Assembly (NCBI GenBank): GCA_035286665.1
Contig: DATECY010000081.1
Span: forward strand, 1 to 6,754
Length of the DNA: 6,754 nucleotides
Source: RBG-16-68-21 sp035286665
GTDB taxonomy: Bacteria; Actinomycetota; Acidimicrobiia; Spongiisociales; UBA11373
Reading direction: 5' to 3'
Every line of letters begins with the position of its first letter. Within the stretch, counting starts at the first letter, position 1. The translations under genes were made by a program, and so were the position numbers. This document shows, one piece after another, positions 1 through 5,233 of the stretch. Under the pieces are notes generated by a model. The model was given only the letters and a program-made list of their open reading frames with translations, ran no database searches and had not been told where the DNA came from.

Positions 1-1
1 C

Positions 2-244
2 GTGTACCTGCTCGCCGACCTGGTCCCCCCCGACGTGCTCGACCGACAGCTTGCCCGGGTCATGGCCGAGTTCGTGGAACCCGGCGGCCGCCTCATCCTC
101 GGTGACTACGGCAGCCGCTCGCGAGGGATCGAGCCACGGGATGTCGCTGCGATCTTGTCCCAGCAGTGGACGGTGATCGGGACCTCGGAAGGCGGCGACC
201 CCCGGGGGACACGGTTCGCCTGGGCAGATCGGTCGGTTGGGTGA
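2..244 (+). CDS. Class I SAM-dependent methyltransferase, C-terminal part (partial)
   Basis: Open from the left edge to a TGA at 242-244, giving 80 residues. The GTG at position 2 is probably an internal valine, because the N-terminal half of a methyltransferase, including the SAM-binding glycine-rich loop, would lie outside the window. What is visible fits the second half of a Rossmann-fold methyltransferase: a helix of the type LDRQLARVMAEFVEPGG, then a strand and turn GGRLILGDYGS (the usual PGG-R-L-I-L step before strand 5), then a terminal strand pair ending GTRFAWAD. The substrate cannot be told from this fragment. The gene converges on the reductase at 305-946, with a hairpin between them that could stop both transcripts. 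The fold assignment is fairly secure; any more specific name would be a guess. Confidence 0.68.
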   Translation: MYLLADLVPPDVLDRQLARVMAEFVEPGGRLILGDYGSRSRGIEPRDVAAILSQQWTVIGTSEGGDPRGTRFAWADRSVG

Positions 245-253
245 CAAGGAGAG

Positions 254-286
254 GTCAGGGGTGCTGAGGGGCTCCTATTGGGAGTT
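254..286. repeat. Left arm of imperfect inverted repeat flanking the reductase gene
   Basis: GTCAGGGGTGCT at 254-265 is the exact reverse complement of AGCACCCCTGAC at 1069-1080. Similarity continues inward: 254-286 matches the reverse complement of 1048-1080 at about 24 of 33 positions, including shared GGC-CCT and GGA-TT blocks. The two arms lie just outside the two ends of the reductase gene. The arm is also next to GGTCA (253-257), which could pair with TGACC (286-290). It could be the edge of an inserted segment, a repeated regulatory motif, or chance. Confidence 0.4.
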
Positions 287-294
287 GACCAGGG

Positions 295-318
295 CATTCA
301 CCCGTCATCGGGTGAATG
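295..318. terminator. Hairpin between convergent genes, candidate bidirectional terminator
   Basis: CATTCACCCG (295-304) and CGGGTGAATG (309-318) form a perfect 10-bp stem with a 4-nt loop TCAT (305-308). The loop contains the TGA stop codon of the minus-strand reductase gene (305-307). No T-run follows on either strand, so it is not a classical intrinsic terminator. High-GC actinobacteria often rely on U-poor hairpins, and the site between two convergent genes fits termination in both directions. The structure is seen directly; the function is inferred. Confidence 0.5.
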
Positions 319-946
319 TGAGGTGGGTGACGCCGCTTGGCGTCGAGACTGCCTCTACGTCGTACTGCCGCTCCAACGCCTCCAGGCCGTCCCACAGCCG
401 AACACCGCGGCCGAGCAGGATCGGCACCTGCACGACGTGCAGGTGGTCGACGAGACCGGCGGCGAGGAACGCGCGCACCACCGTCGGGCCCCCACCGATG
501 CGGACGTCTTGACCGGCGGCTGCGTTCCGCGCCACCTCGAGTGCATCGACTGGCGCGGCGTCGAGGAAGTGGAACGTCGTACCGCCCGCCATCTCCAGCG
601 ACGGGTGCGGACGGTGGGTCAGGACGTACGTTGGCGTGTGGAACGGAGGGTTTTCGCCCCACCACCCGCGCCACTTCGGGTCGTCCTGCCAGCCGGGAGG
701 GCCGAACTTGCCCGCGCCCATGATCTCCGCACCGATCCCGGGCCCGTGCCGGTCGGCCATCGCGTGATCGAAACCCTCGGTGCCGCCCGACTCGCCGAGG
801 ACTTCGCGGCGGGCGAACTGAGTGGCCAACAGCCACTCGTGGAGCCGATGTCCGGCGTGGCCGAAGGGCGTGTCGAAGGCCTGCCCCTCGCCGGTGGCGA
901 ACCCGTCGAGCGAGATCGAGAAGTTGTGGACGCGGACACGCGACAT
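305..946 (-). CDS. Dihydrofolate reductase family protein (RibD C-terminal-like)
   Basis: A protein of 213 residues, the normal size for single-domain members of the DHFR/RibD-C superfamily, which use NADPH to reduce pterin-, pyrimidine- or related substrates. Hallmarks: N-terminal strand and turn ISLDGFATG (11-19); GAEIMGAGKFGPP (72-84); a PTYVLTHRPHP segment (105-115), the strand-loop seen before the cofactor site in this family; IGGGPTVVRAFLAAGLVDHL (150-169), the glycine-rich nucleotide-binding turn and helix; then QVPILLGRGVRLWDGL (173-188), the typical family ending. The ATG at 944-946 is supported by a Shine-Dalgarno-like GGAGAA 6 nt upstream. The protein is probably a stand-alone cytosolic reductase rather than riboflavin RibD, since the deaminase domain is missing and no rib gene is near. 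It is convergent with the methyltransferase and divergent from the transporter. The exact substrate is unknown. Confidence 0.88.
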   Translation of the reverse strand: MSRVRVHNFSISLDGFATGEGQAFDTPFGHAGHRLHEWLLATQFARREVLGESGGTEGFDHAMADRHGPGIGAEIMGAGKFGPPGWQDDPKWRGWWGENPPFHTPTYVLTHRPHPSLEMAGGTTFHFLDAAPVDALEVARNAAAGQDVRIGGGPTVVRAFLAAGLVDHLHVVQVPILLGRGVRLWDGLEALERQYDVEAVSTPSGVTHLTFTR

Positions 947-952
947 CGTGGC

Positions 953-958
953 TTCTCC
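953..958 (-). promoter_or_regulatory. Ribosome binding site of the reductase gene
   Basis: On the minus strand GGAGAA lies 6 nt before the ATG at 944-946. This supports the chosen start and shows that the genome uses Shine-Dalgarno sequences for some genes, in contrast to the forward genes at 1195, 2598 and 5234. Confidence 0.6.
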
Positions 959-1006
959 GGGTGGTGGTGTTCGGCCAGATTGGTTGAGTCGAAGCTTCTG
1001 CCGGTC

Positions 1007-1012
1007 ACGCTA
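1007..1012 (-). promoter_or_regulatory. Possible -10 hexamer TAGCGT for the reductase gene
   Basis: The minus strand reads TAGCGT at 1012-1007, the same hexamer found just before the starts at 1195 and 2598. If used as a -10 element it would give a 5' leader of roughly 50 nt holding the GGAGAA ribosome site. I see no convincing -35 hexamer. A related TACCGT lies further upstream at 1039-1034. This is a weak call, made by analogy with the other two sites. Confidence 0.25.
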
Positions 1013-1047
1013 GCGGGGTGGGCCGAAACGAGAACGGTAGCGGAGCG

Positions 1048-1080
1048 AAGTCCTGACAGGGGCCGCGAAGCACCCCTGAC
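1048..1080. repeat. Right arm of imperfect inverted repeat flanking the reductase gene
   Basis: AGCACCCCTGAC (1069-1080) is the perfect reverse complement of 254-265, and the weaker match extends to 1048. It lies in the divergent intergenic region between the reductase and transporter genes. The arm overlaps a local dyad (CAGGGG and CCCCTG, 1057-1078), so part of the likeness between the arms may reflect a repeated CAGGGG box rather than a mobile-element end. Confidence 0.4.
1057..1078. promoter_or_regulatory. CAGGGG-N10-CCCCTG dyad, possible operator
   Basis: CAGGGG (1057-1062) and CCCCTG (1073-1078) form a perfect 6-bp dyad with a 10-bp spacer, so the centres of the half-sites are 16 bp apart, about one and a half helical turns. 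It lies between two divergent genes and upstream of the predicted start signals of both, which is a usual place for a regulator binding site. As RNA it could also form a 6-bp hairpin. No regulator gene is in the window, so its role is only suggested. Confidence 0.3.
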
Positions 1081-1180
1081 CCATCCGCCGTGCCGATGAC
1101 GAACTGCAGGATGCCTGTGCAACCGGTATGCGCGACCGAGATCGGCGCACCTCCCTCCGGCACCGGCTCGTTTCCACAGG

Positions 1181-1186
1181 TAGCGT
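1181..1186 (+). promoter_or_regulatory. Candidate -10 element TAGCGT of a leaderless transporter transcript
   Basis: TAGCGT ends 8 nt before the ATG at 1195. The sequence between is CGCTCCCC, with no Shine-Dalgarno. A TANNNT hexamer at this distance would place the transcription start at or next to the A of the ATG. No clear -35 hexamer is visible. The same arrangement recurs at 2585 and 5221, which is the main support. Confidence 0.45.
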
Positions 1187-1194
1187 CGCTCCCC

Positions 1195-2565
1195 ATGGCG
1201 GCCCCCACCCTCGAGAACGAACGCCGGACCATCTTCGGATGGGCGATGTACGACTGGGCGAACTCGGCGTACACCACCACCACCCTGGCGGTGCTGTTTC
1301 CGGCACTGCTGGTGGACCACATCGTTCCGGCGAGCGGGTACCGCCTCTTCGGCCTCATCACCGTGGACGGCGAGCAACTCGGCTCCCTGGTGATCGGCTT
1401 CGGCGCCCTCGTGGTGTTCGTCGTCAGCCCGATCCTGGGGGCGATCGCCGACTTCTCGGCATCGAAGAAACGCTTCCTCCAGGTCACGGCCCTGATCGGG
1501 TCGATGTTCGCCACCTCGATGTGGTTCATCGGCGCCGGCCAGGTGACCCTGGCGATCACCCTGTTCCTGTTCGCCCAGATGGGCTTCGTCGCCAGCGTCG
1601 TCTTCTACGACGGATTCCTTCCCGACATCACCACCCCCGCCACCATCGACCGGGTGTCGTCGAAGGGCTTCGCCTACGGCTACCTGGGCGGAGGGCTCAA
1701 CTTCCTCATCGTGCTCGTCTTCCTGCTGCTCTTCGCCGGGGACACCGGCCCGCTCTCCGAGCTCGACGGGGGCCGGATCGGGATGGGCTTCGCCGGCCTG
1801 TGGTGGCTCGGCTTCTCGTTCGTCACCTTCGCCCGCCTCCGCGAGACCGGCACGGCCCAGGCCCTGCCCGACGAGTACCGGAACTCCTCGAAGGTCGTGG
1901 CCTACGCCAAGGTCGGGTTCCGGCGCACCGTCTCCACCACGAAGCGCCTGCGCAGCTTCCCCGATTTGCTCAGGTACGTGGTCGCCTTCGTCCTCTACAA
2001 CGACGGCGTGCAGACGGTGATCGCCATCGCCCCGTTCTACGCCAAGGAGACCCTCGACCTGGAGACCAAGACCCTGGCACTGGGGATCCTCATGGTGCAG
2101 GTGATCGCCGTGGCCGGGGCACTCTTCTTCGGCCGGCTCGCCGACCGGATCGGCACCAAGCCCGCCATCCTGTGGTCGATCGGGGCGTGGAGCATCGTGC
2201 TCGCCTGGGGTTTCGCCATACCCGCGGGCCAAGCCGTCCCGTTCTTCGTGCTCGCCGGGCTCATCGGCCTGGTGCTCGGCGGCACCCAGGCGCTGAGCCG
2301 CAGCCTGTACGGGTCGATGATCCCTGAGAACGCCTCGGCCGAGTTCTACGGGTTCTTCTCGGTGTTCGAGAAGTTCTCGGCGATCATCGGGCCGTTCATC
2401 TTCTTCGGTGTGAATGCCGCCACCGGATCGTCGCGCGGCGCCGTGTTGTCCCTCGTGGTGTTCTTCATCATCGGCGGGGTGCTGTTGTCCCGGGTCGACG
2501 TGGATGAGGCCCGGGCATCCCGGCTGCGGTGGTCGTTCGCAGGCGATGAGGCAGAGGTCGCCTGA
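1195..2565 (+). CDS. MFS transporter, UMF1 (Atg22-like) family
   Basis: A polytopic inner-membrane protein of 456 residues from the ATG at 1195, within the usual length range of UMF1 family major-facilitator proteins. Family marks in order: YDWANSAY (19-26) at the start of the first membrane helix; PILGAIADFSASKKRF (79-94), the MFS loop 2-3 motif; FYDGFLPDI (137-145); GFAYGYLGGG (158-167); FVLYNDGVQTV (265-275) opening the second half; GRLADRIGTKPA (313-324), the repeated MFS loop; and GGTQALSRSLYGSMIP (362-377) followed by AEFYGFFSVFEKFSAIIGP (382-400), the strongest UMF1 signature. Around twelve hydrophobic segments are visible. Bacterial members are uptake or efflux carriers of largely unknown substrate; the yeast relative Atg22 exports amino acids from vacuoles. 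The frame stays open back to an ATG at 1090, but those 35 residues are proline- and cysteine-containing, unlike the family, and the promoter-like hexamer falls inside them. The terminal TGA is 32 bp before recQ. Confidence 0.9.
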   Translation: MAAPTLENERRTIFGWAMYDWANSAYTTTTLAVLFPALLVDHIVPASGYRLFGLITVDGEQLGSLVIGFGALVVFVVSPILGAIADFSASKKRFLQVTALIGSMFATSMWFIGAGQVTLAITLFLFAQMGFVASVVFYDGFLPDITTPATIDRVSSKGFAYGYLGGGLNFLIVLVFLLLFAGDTGPLSELDGGRIGMGFAGLWWLGFSFVTFARLRETGTAQALPDEYRNSSKVVAYAKVGFRRTVSTTKRLRSFPDLLRYVVAFVLYNDGVQTVIAIAPFYAKETLDLETKTLALGILMVQVIAVAGALFFGRLADRIGTKPAILWSIGAWSIVLAWGFAIPAGQAVPFFVLAGLIGLVLGGTQALSRSLYGSMIPENASAEFYGFFSVFEKFSAIIGPFIFFGVNAATGSSRGAVLSLVVFFIIGGVLLSRVDVDEARASRLRWSFAGDEAEVA

Positions 2566-2584
2566 GCGCGTCCCGCCCTCCAAC

Positions 2585-2590
2585 TAGCGT
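2585..2590 (+). promoter_or_regulatory. Candidate -10 element TAGCGT of a leaderless recQ transcript
   Basis: TAGCGT lies in the 32-bp gap after the transporter and ends 7 nt before the GTG start at 2598. CTGAGC at 2562-2567, overlapping the transporter stop codon, is 17 bp upstream and could be a poor -35 (3 of 6 to TTGACA). No Shine-Dalgarno is present, so this hexamer also decides the start. It suggests recQ can be transcribed independently of the transporter. Confidence 0.45.
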
Positions 2591-2597
2591 CTCCGGG

Positions 2598-4283
2598 GTG
2601 TCTCCCATCGACGTCTCGACCCACATCGAACGACTTCGCTCGTTGCTCGACTCCGGCGACACTCCCACCGCGGGAGACGTGCTCGACGGCCTGCGCCGCG
2701 AGTGGCGGCGAGACCCTGCCCCCTTCGGCGCCGACGACCTCGCCGCGCTGAGCGCCTATTCCGCCGAAGTCGTTGCCGCCCGCGTCGGTTCGATCGACCA
2801 GATGCTCGAAGGTGTTTTCGGCTTCTCGTCGTTCCGTCCGGGCCAGCGGGAGATCATCGAGGCGATCGTGTCGGGCCGCGACTGCATCGGCATCATGCCG
2901 ACGGGGGCGGGCAAATCCCTGACGTTCCAATTGGCATCCCGCATCCTCGGCGGAACGACCCTCGTCGTCTCGCCGCTCATTGCCCTGATGAAGGACCAGG
3001 TCGACGGCCTCGACCAGATCGGGATGCGCGCCACCTTCCTCAACTCGAGCCTCGACCCCGCCGAACGCGCAGCCCGAATCGAGCGCATGCGACGCGGGCA
3101 ATACGAGCTGGTGTACGCCGCGCCCGAAGGACTCGAAGCCTCGGTGGGGTGGGCGCTCGAAGGGATCGACCTCCGGTTGATCGCCGTGGATGAGGCGCAT
3201 TGCATCAGCCAGTGGGGCCATGACTTCCGGCCCGCCTACCGAAATCTGCGCGGCCTCAAGTCCCGCTTTGGAGTGCCGGTCCTGGCGCTGACCGCCACCG
3301 CCACCGCCGAGGTGACCCGCGACATCGAAACGCAACTCGGCCTGACCGATCCGGTGCAGTTTCGCGGGTCGTTCTTCCGCCCGAATCTGAAGATCTCCGT
3401 CTTCAAGAAGGGCGACCACGACGGGAGACGGGTCCAGGTCCGCGAGTCGATCGGACGGCTGTGCCTGGCGAGGCGAGGCCGCAGCGGCATCGTCTACACG
3501 TTGTCGCGGGCATCCGCCGAGTCCACGGCGAAGTACCTCCGCGGCCTCGGTATCCCCGCCCTGGCCTACCACGCCGGCCTCGAAGCCGGCGAGCGCACGA
3601 GGGTCCAGGACGCCTTCATCCGCGACGACGTCGAGGTGATCTGCGCCACCGTGGCGTTCGGGATGGGCATCGACAAGTCGAACGTCCGATACGTGATCCA
3701 TCGCGACATGCCCCGCTCGCTCGAGGGCTACTACCAAGAGATCGGGCGGGCCGGCCGTGACGGCGTCGCCAGCGATTGCGTGCTGTTCTACTCCTGGGCC
3801 GACGTCGTCAACCTCGACCGGATGACGGCCGGCGAGGGCACCGAGGCATCACACCGCGCCCTGGTCCGGCTCATGTTCGAGTGGGCGGAGGGCAGCGTCT
3901 GTCGTCACCGGACCCTGGCCGGATACTTCGGGGAGCGGATCGACGACTGCGGAACGTCGTGCGACGTGTGCACCGGCGACGACGTCCTCGCTGCGACGAG
4001 CCGCCCGATCGAGGTGCCCGGTCGGTCACGCCGCGACCGTACGCCGGCCGACATCGACGATCTGCGTGATGACCCTCTCTTCGAGGCACTGCGGGCGCTG
4101 CGCCGTCGGCTCGCCGACGAGCGGGGCGTGCCGGCGTACGTCGTATTCAGTGACGCCACACTGCTGGCGATGGCGGCGGACCATCCGACCACGGCGGCAG
4201 GACTCCTGGCGATTCCGGGGGTGGGTCCGGTGAAGTTGGAGCGATTCGGCCAGGCGTTCCTCGAGGTGTTGCGCGAACGCTGA
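2598..4283 (+). CDS. recQ: RecQ-family ATP-dependent DNA helicase, short form
   Basis: A 561-residue superfamily 2 helicase that unwinds DNA 3' to 5' in recombination and repair. Motifs in order: motif 0 FRPGQRE (79-85); Walker A PTGAGKS (101-107); Ia VVSPLIALMKDQV (123-135); Walker B DEAH (198-201) with the RecQ-specific aromatic-rich loop CISQWGHDFRPAY (202-214); III LTATAT (231-236); RPNL (261-264); IV YHAGL (324-328); V TVAFGMGIDK (351-360); VI QEIGRAGRDG (380-389). The zinc-binding cysteines are C435, C451, C455 and C458; the CGTSC spacing is one residue longer than the CGNC type of E. coli RecQ. From DPLFEALRALRRRLADE (492-508) to the end is a recognisable HRDC domain. Only about 35 residues separate it from the last cysteine, so the roughly 110-residue winged-helix part of the RQC region appears to be absent. 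About 70 residues precede the helicase core, more than in E. coli RecQ, and I do not recognise them. The GTG start follows a TAGCGT hexamer. Confidence 0.95.
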   Translation: MSPIDVSTHIERLRSLLDSGDTPTAGDVLDGLRREWRRDPAPFGADDLAALSAYSAEVVAARVGSIDQMLEGVFGFSSFRPGQREIIEAIVSGRDCIGIMPTGAGKSLTFQLASRILGGTTLVVSPLIALMKDQVDGLDQIGMRATFLNSSLDPAERAARIERMRRGQYELVYAAPEGLEASVGWALEGIDLRLIAVDEAHCISQWGHDFRPAYRNLRGLKSRFGVPVLALTATATAEVTRDIETQLGLTDPVQFRGSFFRPNLKISVFKKGDHDGRRVQVRESIGRLCLARRGRSGIVYTLSRASAESTAKYLRGLGIPALAYHAGLEAGERTRVQDAFIRDDVEVICATVAFGMGIDKSNVRYVIHRDMPRSLEGYYQEIGRAGRDGVASDCVLFYSWADVVNLDRMTAGEGTEASHRALVRLMFEWAEGSVCRHRTLAGYFGERIDDCGTSCDVCTGDDVLAATSRPIEVPGRSRRDRTPADIDDLRDDPLFEALRALRRRLADERGVPAYVVFSDATLLAMAADHPTTAAGLLAIPGVGPVKLERFGQAFLEVLRER

Positions 4284-4306
4284 TGATGCCGACGATCCGA
4301 CACGGT

Positions 4307-4329
4307 TGGCGGACTCAGCCCTACCGCCA
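4307..4329. terminator. Weak hairpin between convergent recQ and hydrolase genes
   Basis: TGGCGG (4307-4312) and CCGCCA (4324-4329) can pair into a 6-bp stem with an 11-nt loop that covers the hydrolase stop codon. No T-run follows on either strand. The location, in the short gap where two genes converge, suits a terminator, but the stem is short enough to occur by chance in sequence this GC-rich. Confidence 0.25.
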
Positions 4330-5124
4330 CCACACGACCTTGCGGCCTTCGAACAACTCGATGAGCGCCTGGTTCACCGAATCAGGGCTCTCGATCGGGG
4401 GAAGATGCCCGGCCTTGGGGACGATCGTCGTACGGGCACCCGGAATCTCTGCGGCCATGGCTTTGGCCACCTCGGGAGCGATGACCCGATCCTCTTCACC
4501 GTTGATCACCAGGGTCGGGACACCGATCGTCGGGAGCAATACCGAGCGGTCCTTGCGGTCGCGCATACCGGTGATCGCGGCAACGAGCGTCTCGTACCTC
4601 GTCCCCTCCACCATCGAGCGCAGCCGGGCCTGAGACCGACGCGACGGCTGTGCTCCCAGGAGCACCTTGAGCAGCTCGTCGGCAAGCCCGCCCCGGCCCT
4701 TGTCGAGCAGACGATCGATCATCGCTTCGCGCGCCAACCTCGCCTCGATCGAGTCGGCCGCCGCCCTGGTGTCGACCAGCGTCAGGCTGCGCACCATGGT
4801 CGGGCGCAGCTCCCACAGAGCCAGTGCGACATAACCGCCCATGGAGATGCCGACGATGTCGGCGTTCTGGCCACCGAGGGCGTCGATGACGCCGGCCACG
4901 TCGTCGGCCAGCATCTCCATGCCGAGCGACCCGTCCACGGTGGGGTCCGACTTGCCGAATCCGCGCAGGTCGAGGGCGACACACCTCCGGACGTGGGCAA
5001 GACCCTTGAGCTGATCCAGCCAGACGCTGTGGTCGAGGGGAAACCCGTGGACGAACACGGCCAAGGGCCCCTCGCCCGCTTCGCGGTAGAAGAGCATGTT
5101 CCCGTTGACCCTGGCGTACGGCAC
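4321..5124 (-). CDS. Alpha/beta hydrolase fold protein
   Basis: A 267-residue cytosolic hydrolase, a typical length for the single-domain alpha/beta hydrolase family. The N-terminus MPYARVNGN is the usual first strand. HGFPLDH (26-32) gives the oxyanion region, DLRGFGKSD (52-60) is the conserved loop after strand 4, and GISMGG (92-97) is the nucleophile elbow with Ser94. D212 in GEEDRV (209-214) and H240 in KAGHLPP (237-243) complete the catalytic triad, so the enzyme should be active. The pattern resembles esterases and the 3-oxoadipate enol-lactonase/peroxidase-like group, but nothing here fixes the substrate and no catabolic genes are near. The GTG start at 5122-5124 is chosen because the protein then begins as the family does and a purine-rich GGGGAGG lies just upstream. 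The gene converges on recQ and is divergent from the nuclease gene across a 109-bp gap. Confidence 0.92.
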   Translation of the reverse strand: MPYARVNGNMLFYREAGEGPLAVFVHGFPLDHSVWLDQLKGLAHVRRCVALDLRGFGKSDPTVDGSLGMEMLADDVAGVIDALGGQNADIVGISMGGYVALALWELRPTMVRSLTLVDTRAAADSIEARLAREAMIDRLLDKGRGGLADELLKVLLGAQPSRRSQARLRSMVEGTRYETLVAAITGMRDRKDRSVLLPTIGVPTLVINGEEDRVIAPEVAKAMAAEIPGARTTIVPKAGHLPPIESPDSVNQALIELFEGRKVVWWR

Positions 5125-5128
5125 TCGG

Positions 5129-5135
5129 CCTCCCC
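5129..5135 (-). promoter_or_regulatory. Ribosome binding site of the hydrolase gene
   Basis: The minus strand reads GGGGAGG, ending 4 nt before the GTG at 5122-5124. This good Shine-Dalgarno match supports the GTG start over the ATG nine codons downstream. Confidence 0.6.
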
Positions 5136-5220
5136 GGCTGTCTCCAGCGGATCGGCCTGAGTGTCACACACCTTGAGAGCGAACGCCGACGGGTGGGTAC
5201 CGGTGAGCACCCTCCTCGGG

Positions 5221-5226
5221 TACCGT
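5221..5226 (+). promoter_or_regulatory. Candidate -10 element TACCGT of a leaderless nuclease transcript
   Basis: TACCGT ends 7 nt before the ATG at 5234, with no Shine-Dalgarno between. It is the third forward gene here with a TA(G/C)CGT hexamer at this distance. GGGTACCG, which covers the first bases of the hexamer (5218-5225), is repeated 23 bp upstream at 5195-5202. No clear -35 is seen. Confidence 0.45.
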
Positions 5227-5233
5227 CCTCGGC

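Noticed and set aside
278..1099. 273-codon plus-strand open frame opposite the reductase
   Set aside because: It is Arg/Val/Glu-rich shadow sequence; the minus strand carries the DHFR-family motifs.
1090..1194. N-terminal extension of the transporter from an upstream ATG
   Set aside because: The 35 extra residues do not look like the family, and the internal ATG at 1195 has the promoter-like hexamer at the right distance. Not fully excluded.
619..2583. 654-codon open frame on the minus strand across the transporter
   Set aside because: It is antisense to a clear UMF1 transporter and has a shadow composition (His, Glu, Gly, Arg rich, no recognisable domain). Long antisense frames are expected at this GC content.
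2346..3737. 463-codon minus-strand open frame opposite recQ
   Set aside because: It is antisense to the conserved helicase motifs, has no family features and no ribosome site.
4306..5160. 284-codon plus-strand open frame opposite the hydrolase
   Set aside because: The minus-strand frame has a complete catalytic triad and a Shine-Dalgarno; this one is its shadow.
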